Assembly: GCA_016930735.1 (NCBI GenBank)
Contig: JAFGGF010000221.1
Coordinates: 1 to 10,025 of the forward strand
DNA: 10,025 nucleotides
Origin: Prolixibacteraceae bacterium
GTDB lineage: Bacteria > Bacteroidota > Bacteroidia > Bacteroidales > Prolixibacteraceae
Direction of reading: 5' to 3'
The stretch's first letter is position 1, and each line of letters starts with the position of its first letter. Made by a program: the position numbers and the translations under genes. Of the stretch, positions 5,775-10,025 are shown in pieces. The notes under the pieces were generated by a model, which saw nothing but the letters and a program-made list of their open reading frames with translations, was not told where the DNA came from and searched no databases.

Positions 5775-8318
5775 TTACTCATATTTCAATGTTTCAGACG
5801 GATTGGTAAGAGCTGCTTTTAATGAATAATAACTTACAGAAGCGAATATCACAAAAGCAGCTATTAATACACTGATAACGAGTATTGTCAATCCAAAGTT
5901 TATCCGGTAATAATATTTTTGTAACCAATTATTTAAAAGTATATATCCCACAGGGCAGGCAATCAGGACAGCAATACCCAATATTTTTACATAAATTAAT
6001 GAAAGTATTTTAACGATTCTTTTTACTGAAGCCCCCATAACCTTACGAATTCCTATTTCTTTTGTACGTTGTTCCGTAGTATAAGCGGCCAGGCCTAAAA
6101 TTCCAAGGCATGCAATAAAAATAGCCATAATTGTAAAAAAGGTAAAAACCTGGCTTAATCTTTTTTGCCCTGCATATAAATTATCAAATTCTTTGTCATA
6201 AAAAGAATATTCAATCGGTACATCCGGGACAAATTTTTTCCATGTATCCTCTAAATAAGCTATAGTTCCGGCTATGTCTCCAGGCATTATCCTTGCTGAA
6301 AAAAATTGTATGGGATTATACGTGTCTTTACTAAAATGGAGATAAATTGCCGGCCAGATATCGTTGTATAAATTTCTCGAATTAAAATCTTTATAAATAC
6401 CGATTATGGGCAATGTAACACTTTCCGGTTTCAGCATATCAGTCCCTCTTGCCGATTTAACCCATTTATAAACACTAAGCTTCAGCAGTTTACCCAAGGG
6501 GTTTTGCAGTCCGGTAAGCTGAACAGCCTTTTCATTCATCATCACGCCTTCAATTGATTGAGGCAATGTGCCTTCATTCCAAAAATTTTTTCCGTCAGCT
6601 ACATCAATGCCAAACACTTCTGAAAAGGCAAAATCAATATTCGTTAAGTCTACCTGGTATCTTGTCCCGGATGTATCACCCAAAATTTCGATATCTGTCC
6701 TGTTGAGCCTATCATTAAGCATACAAGGAAGTGTACTTGAAAAAGACGATTTAGTGATAAACTGATTTTGTTCCAATTCCCTTTGAAAGGTGGCCATTCT
6801 TTGCTCTTTTTCTGAAATGTTGTTGTATTGCCTGTTCCAAAGTGCATCAATGTTTTTAACTATTAAGATGTTTTCTTTGTCAAAGCCAAGGTCTTTTGTG
6901 TCAAACAATATAAACTGTTTATAAACAACAATGCTTGAAATTATCAGAATTATAGAAATTGAAAACTGAAAAACTACCAGGCCGTAACGGATAAAAATCC
7001 CTTTCATTTTATCGACAACCTGCCCCTTAAGCACCTCATTCGGCATAAATGATGATAAAACAAAAGCAGGATAACTGCCGGCCATAAAACCAACCAAAAC
7101 CGAAATGATAATAAAAGCTGTAGTTATAAATATAACTGCTTCTGAATCATAATGAATATTAACGTGCAACAGATTATTGAATAAGCCCGAAAAGAGAAAT
7201 ACCAATACTGCAGAGATTATTACAGAAATAAAACTGAACAAAAATGATTCGGTAAGATATTGCCTGATAAGTTGTTTTCTGTTCGCTCCCGACACTTTTC
7301 TGATCCCGATCTCCTTTGCCCTCGTACCGGACTTAGCGGTTGACAATGAAATAAAATTAATACAGGCCAGTATAATTAAAAAAATGGCTACAACCGTTAA
7401 AATCCTTACCTGGAAAAGACTGCCTTTAACAAATTGAGAACCCTGAATATCATAGGTATATTCCAGGTGAATTTTCTTTAAGGGTTGCAGTATCAATCTC
7501 CATACACCACCCGATTCAACCCATTCGTCATAGTTTTTTGAAGCTGCTGCCTCAATTTCAGGTGCAAAATACTTTTTAACAAAAGCAGGAAATTTACTTT
7601 CCAGTTTTTCAGGCTCACACCCCTCACTGAGGGTTAAATACGTATTTGTTTGCATGGAAAGAAGCCCTCTGAGCCTGTTGTCAAGGGGTTTTAAAAATTT
7701 AAAATTAAAATGGGAATTGACAGGCATTGATTTTGCAACTCCCGATACTGTATAAGGAATAGCCCGCCCTGTGCCAAGGTCTTTTACCGAAATGAATTTT
7801 CCAACTGGATTAATATCCCCAAATATTCTCCTTGATTCTTCTTCTACCAGGACAATGGAATTAAGTTCTTCCAGTGCATTATCAGGATTTCCGTAAATAA
7901 ATTCTATGTCAAAAACTTTAAAGATCCCTTCATCTGCTACCAAAAAATCCCAGGGTTTTGCCCTGAGTTTTTTTTCTTCGTATTCAATTTCAAAATCATT
8001 TTCCCCTTTCATATAACTCAACCTGGCAATTTGCCGGATTTCCGGAAACTCATCTTTCAAAGCTGTTGCCAAACTATTGCCCGATGCGCCGTTTAATCCG
8101 ATTGCCTCACCGGAACTCCATAAATTTCGTTGATGAATAACCCGGTAGGTATCTTTAAAATTTGAATTAAACCGGTCAAAACTCCGCTCATGCCATACAT
8201 AAGTCAGAATCAATACCGAAAGCGTCATGCCCATTGTAAGTCCGAGGATATTAATTCCTGTGTAAAGCTTTTGCTTTTTTAAATTCCGAAATGTTGATTT
8301 CAAGTAGTTATTTAACAT
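5775..8318 (-). CDS. MacB/FtsX-type ABC transporter permease
   Basis: An 847-residue inner-membrane protein with two tandem MacB-like halves. TM1 (about 20-43) is followed by a large periplasmic MacB_PCD-like domain (about 50-295), then a three-to-four helix FtsX block (about 302-325, 355-382, 395-420, 443-467). A second periplasmic domain follows (about 470-715), then the final FtsX block (about 722-745, 770-797, 808-833). Both FtsX blocks carry the cytoplasmic coupling signature: RAKEIGIRKVSGANRKQL (333-350) and RTKEIGIRKVMGASVKRIV (751-769). The N-terminus, MLNNYLKSTFRNLKKQKLYTG, is the usual one for this Bacteroidota family, fixing the start. The family works with a LolD/MacB-like ATPase in mechanotransmission, lipoprotein or peptide export; no ATPase gene is in the window. 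It lies 100 bp after the kinase stop, so cotranscription is possible, and it may be regulated by, or feed back on, the kinase. Confidence 0.9.
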   Translation of the reverse strand: MLNNYLKSTFRNLKKQKLYTGINILGLTMGMTLSVLILTYVWHERSFDRFNSNFKDTYRVIHQRNLWSSGEAIGLNGASGNSLATALKDEFPEIRQIARLSYMKGENDFEIEYEEKKLRAKPWDFLVADEGIFKVFDIEFIYGNPDNALEELNSIVLVEEESRRIFGDINPVGKFISVKDLGTGRAIPYTVSGVAKSMPVNSHFNFKFLKPLDNRLRGLLSMQTNTYLTLSEGCEPEKLESKFPAFVKKYFAPEIEAAASKNYDEWVESGGVWRLILQPLKKIHLEYTYDIQGSQFVKGSLFQVRILTVVAIFLIILACINFISLSTAKSGTRAKEIGIRKVSGANRKQLIRQYLTESFLFSFISVIISAVLVFLFSGLFNNLLHVNIHYDSEAVIFITTAFIIISVLVGFMAGSYPAFVLSSFMPNEVLKGQVVDKMKGIFIRYGLVVFQFSISIILIISSIVVYKQFILFDTKDLGFDKENILIVKNIDALWNRQYNNISEKEQRMATFQRELEQNQFITKSSFSSTLPCMLNDRLNRTDIEILGDTSGTRYQVDLTNIDFAFSEVFGIDVADGKNFWNEGTLPQSIEGVMMNEKAVQLTGLQNPLGKLLKLSVYKWVKSARGTDMLKPESVTLPIIGIYKDFNSRNLYNDIWPAIYLHFSKDTYNPIQFFSARIMPGDIAGTIAYLEDTWKKFVPDVPIEYSFYDKEFDNLYAGQKRLSQVFTFFTIMAIFIACLGILGLAAYTTEQRTKEIGIRKVMGASVKRIVKILSLIYVKILGIAVLIACPVGYILLNNWLQKYYYRINFGLTILVISVLIAAFVIFASVSYYSLKAALTNPSETLKYE

Positions 8319-8418
8319 AGGTGGATTATTTTATTGGCGAATAGTTTCATTTGTTTTTAAAGGAAATTGGATACTCAATTTACAAATATTATTGCTTAAA
8401 ACCACGAATTAATGATTC

Positions 8419-10025
8419 TCAGTTTTCCTCAGGAACAATGATCACAACCCTCGTTCCCTGCTCCAGGTCGGTTATTTCGAGCCGGTATTTTTCGCCGTAC
8501 TTTTCACGAAGAAGTTCCAGACGCTCCCGGTTCATTTTTATGCCCTTCCCGTTTTTTTCTGCGGTCAGCTTCCGGGCTGCCTCCCTGCCAATGCCGTTAT
8601 CCTCCAGAGTTATTTTTATGCCTTCACCTGTTTTTAAGGCCTCTATTTTTAGTCTTCTATCGGCAGGTTTATTCTGCAGCCCGTGTATCACGGCATTTTC
8701 GGCAAAGGGTTGCATCAGCATCGACGGAACCATGGTGTTTTGTGTATCGATCTCTTCATCCACCGTTACCGTATAATCAAAATCGAAACGCAGTTTTTCA
8801 AGTTTTATATATTGTTCGGTCATTTCCAGTTCTTCGGCTAACGAAGATTCCTGCTTCTCCGAGTTTTTGAGGACTTTCCGGATCAGGCCCGCAAAATCGG
8901 ACAAATACACATGTGCCTCTTTGCCTTTGTTTTGTTGGATGAGGTTCTGCACCGAGTTTAGGCTGTTAAATAAAAAGTGGGGGTTCATCTGAGAACGGAT
9001 GGCGGTAAGCTCGAGTTCGCGCAAACGACGAAGCTGGTTCTCTTTTTTCAGCTTTCGCTGTGCCTGCAATCTCACAATAAGTAAGGTGAAAATGACAACA
9101 AATAGAATAATCCCTAAGACTAAAATTATATTTCGTAATATCGATTGATTCCATTCGAATTTAGGATATTCCAGGCTGGCTTTAGCTTTATTGTAAGCCT
9201 CTTTTAATCCTCTTTCAATACTGGCTAATTTCCCTTTTTTATCAAATACAAAAAATACATCTGTCCTGAAAAATAATTCTTTGAAGGTTATACTGTCGTT
9301 GTTGAAAAATAAATGTGTCACCAATGGTTCTGCATGATCCTGATACTCCTTCCATTCCCTGAAATTATTCCCTTCCGTAACCATTACAAAATTTACATCC
9401 TTGTTTTCTTTTACATATTCTTCCATCTGGTACCGTTGCCCAACCCAATCGTCAGAGAAATAAAAAACTGTTGGTTTTTGTCCCGTAAAATTTTTGTATG
9501 ATACTTCATTTTTGTTTGTATCAAAAAAGCTGATTTCAGGAACATAATCCGTAGATAAAACTTTTTTATGTTGATCCAGCAACAATTTCACCTTATAGTT
9601 AAGTTCATTATCAGCCGAACGCCTTAAAATTAATTCCATGTACCGCTGGGCAGTTTTTAATGAATAAAATTTTACTTCAAGCGGATAAGGCTGTTTGTAG
9701 GTAATAACACCATTCAGATAAGAAACTATCTCCCTGTACAAAGGCGAGCCTGAAATTATTAACTTGTCAAACTGGACATTCTGTTCGATATCGTAATAAT
9801 TGCCGTAACTTCTTAATTCGCTAACCAGCCTTTCCATTCCTTCCACTTTTTTTGTCGTTTGAAATGTATATTCCAGGTAAGATTCTATACATTTTCGTGA
9901 ATATAGCCCATATGCATTATACATGGAAGGAATATCTATTTCAGACAATTTTTGTTTCATTTTTTGAAAATCAAAGTCATCATAATTCTCAAAGTCCACA
10001 AAATAATTTAACCAAGATTCTGATC
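8419..10025 (-). CDS. LytS-like histidine kinase with thioredoxin-like sensor domain, 5' partial
   Basis: The frame is open to the right edge (codons before the GTG at 9997-9999 read SESWLNYF), so the true start lies outside. Numbering from that GTG gives 526 residues. Residues 1-150 are largely helical. Residues about 152-265 resemble a TlpA/thioredoxin fold: PEISFFD...NFTGQKPTVFYFSDDW, then V186-G-Q-R189 where CxxC is expected, later FFVFDKKGKLAS like the FLIDKDGKI strand. The only cysteine is C37, and the cis-Pro before that strand is absent. One TM helix follows (about 287-309), then a coiled linker. The His-kinase domain has H341 in SQMNPHFLFNSLN. The HATPase_c domain has N435 (PFAENAVIHGL), D467-N-G-I-G471 and G484-K-G486. 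It is an inner-membrane sensor that should phosphorylate the LytTR regulator encoded at 4748-5494. A signal peptide or first TM, and perhaps a further domain, must lie beyond the edge. Confidence 0.9.
   Translation of the reverse strand, partial: SESWLNYFVDFENYDDFDFQKMKQKLSEIDIPSMYNAYGLYSRKCIESYLEYTFQTTKKVEGMERLVSELRSYGNYYDIEQNVQFDKLIISGSPLYREIVSYLNGVITYKQPYPLEVKFYSLKTAQRYMELILRRSADNELNYKVKLLLDQHKKVLSTDYVPEISFFDTNKNEVSYKNFTGQKPTVFYFSDDWVGQRYQMEEYVKENKDVNFVMVTEGNNFREWKEYQDHAEPLVTHLFFNNDSITFKELFFRTDVFFVFDKKGKLASIERGLKEAYNKAKASLEYPKFEWNQSILRNIILVLGIILFVVIFTLLIVRLQAQRKLKKENQLRRLRELELTAIRSQMNPHFLFNSLNSVQNLIQQNKGKEAHVYLSDFAGLIRKVLKNSEKQESSLAEELEMTEQYIKLEKLRFDFDYTVTVDEEIDTQNTMVPSMLMQPFAENAVIHGLQNKPADRRLKIEALKTGEGIKITLEDNGIGREAARKLTAEKNGKGIKMNRERLELLREKYGEKYRLEITDLEQGTRVVIIVPEEN

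Noticed and set aside
8319..8418. Promoter for the permease gene in the 100-bp gap
   Set aside because: A TAATATTTG stretch is close to the Bacteroidota -7 box but has one base too many between TA and TTTG, and no -33 element is evident.
8351..8776. 141-residue open frame on the plus strand opposite the kinase 3' end
   Set aside because: It lies antisense to the conserved HATPase domain, has Ser/Arg/Phe-rich composition typical of a shadow frame, and shows no family resemblance.
1..10025. CRISPR array, tRNA or rRNA genes, prophage or IS transposase
   Set aside because: I saw no regularly spaced direct repeats with spacers, no cloverleaf-like sequence, and no transposase or integrase motifs in any frame.

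Overview
The window looks like chromosome of a Bacteroidota member, probably class Bacteroidia and possibly near the Marinilabiliales. The evidence is its AT-rich composition, starts that mostly lack a Shine-Dalgarno sequence, a LytS-type histidine kinase with a LytTR response regulator, a long 8-TM MacB/FtsX-type permease of the kind common in this phylum, and intergenic repeat debris of a familiar style. The lineage is inferred from style; no rRNA or marker gene is present.

Layout, left to right. Positions 1-188 hold no gene I can support. 189-1370 (-) encodes a secreted protein built from about seven ~51-residue, Trp-anchored beta-propeller-like modules. A 189-bp divergent promoter region with two dyads separates it from 1560-2546 (+), an extended short-chain dehydrogenase/epimerase (SDR). 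That gene meets a second SDR of identical length (2549-3535, -) tail to tail, with two bases between the stop codons. 3536-3880 is gene-free and contains a palindrome-rich repeat element.

From 3881 to the right edge all genes are on the minus strand. In transcription order they are a LytS-like histidine kinase (from beyond the edge to 8419), an ABC-transporter-like permease (8318-5775), a LytTR response regulator (5494-4748) and a CPBP-family membrane protein (4606-3881). Kinase and regulator are probably partners, but the permease gene and a repeat-filled 280-bp gap separate them. They are therefore not one tight operon, although the shared orientation suggests an envelope signalling/transport module.

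The most notable feature is the kinase's extracytoplasmic region. It reads as a TlpA-like thioredoxin domain in which the active-site CxxC is replaced by VGQR, followed by one TM helix and the kinase core. This suggests a redox-dead thioredoxin fold used as a sensor. Secondary points are a 15-bp exact inverted repeat flanking the CPBP gene, a CPBP motif reading YExxxR instead of EExxxR, and several intergenic dyads and phased repeats.
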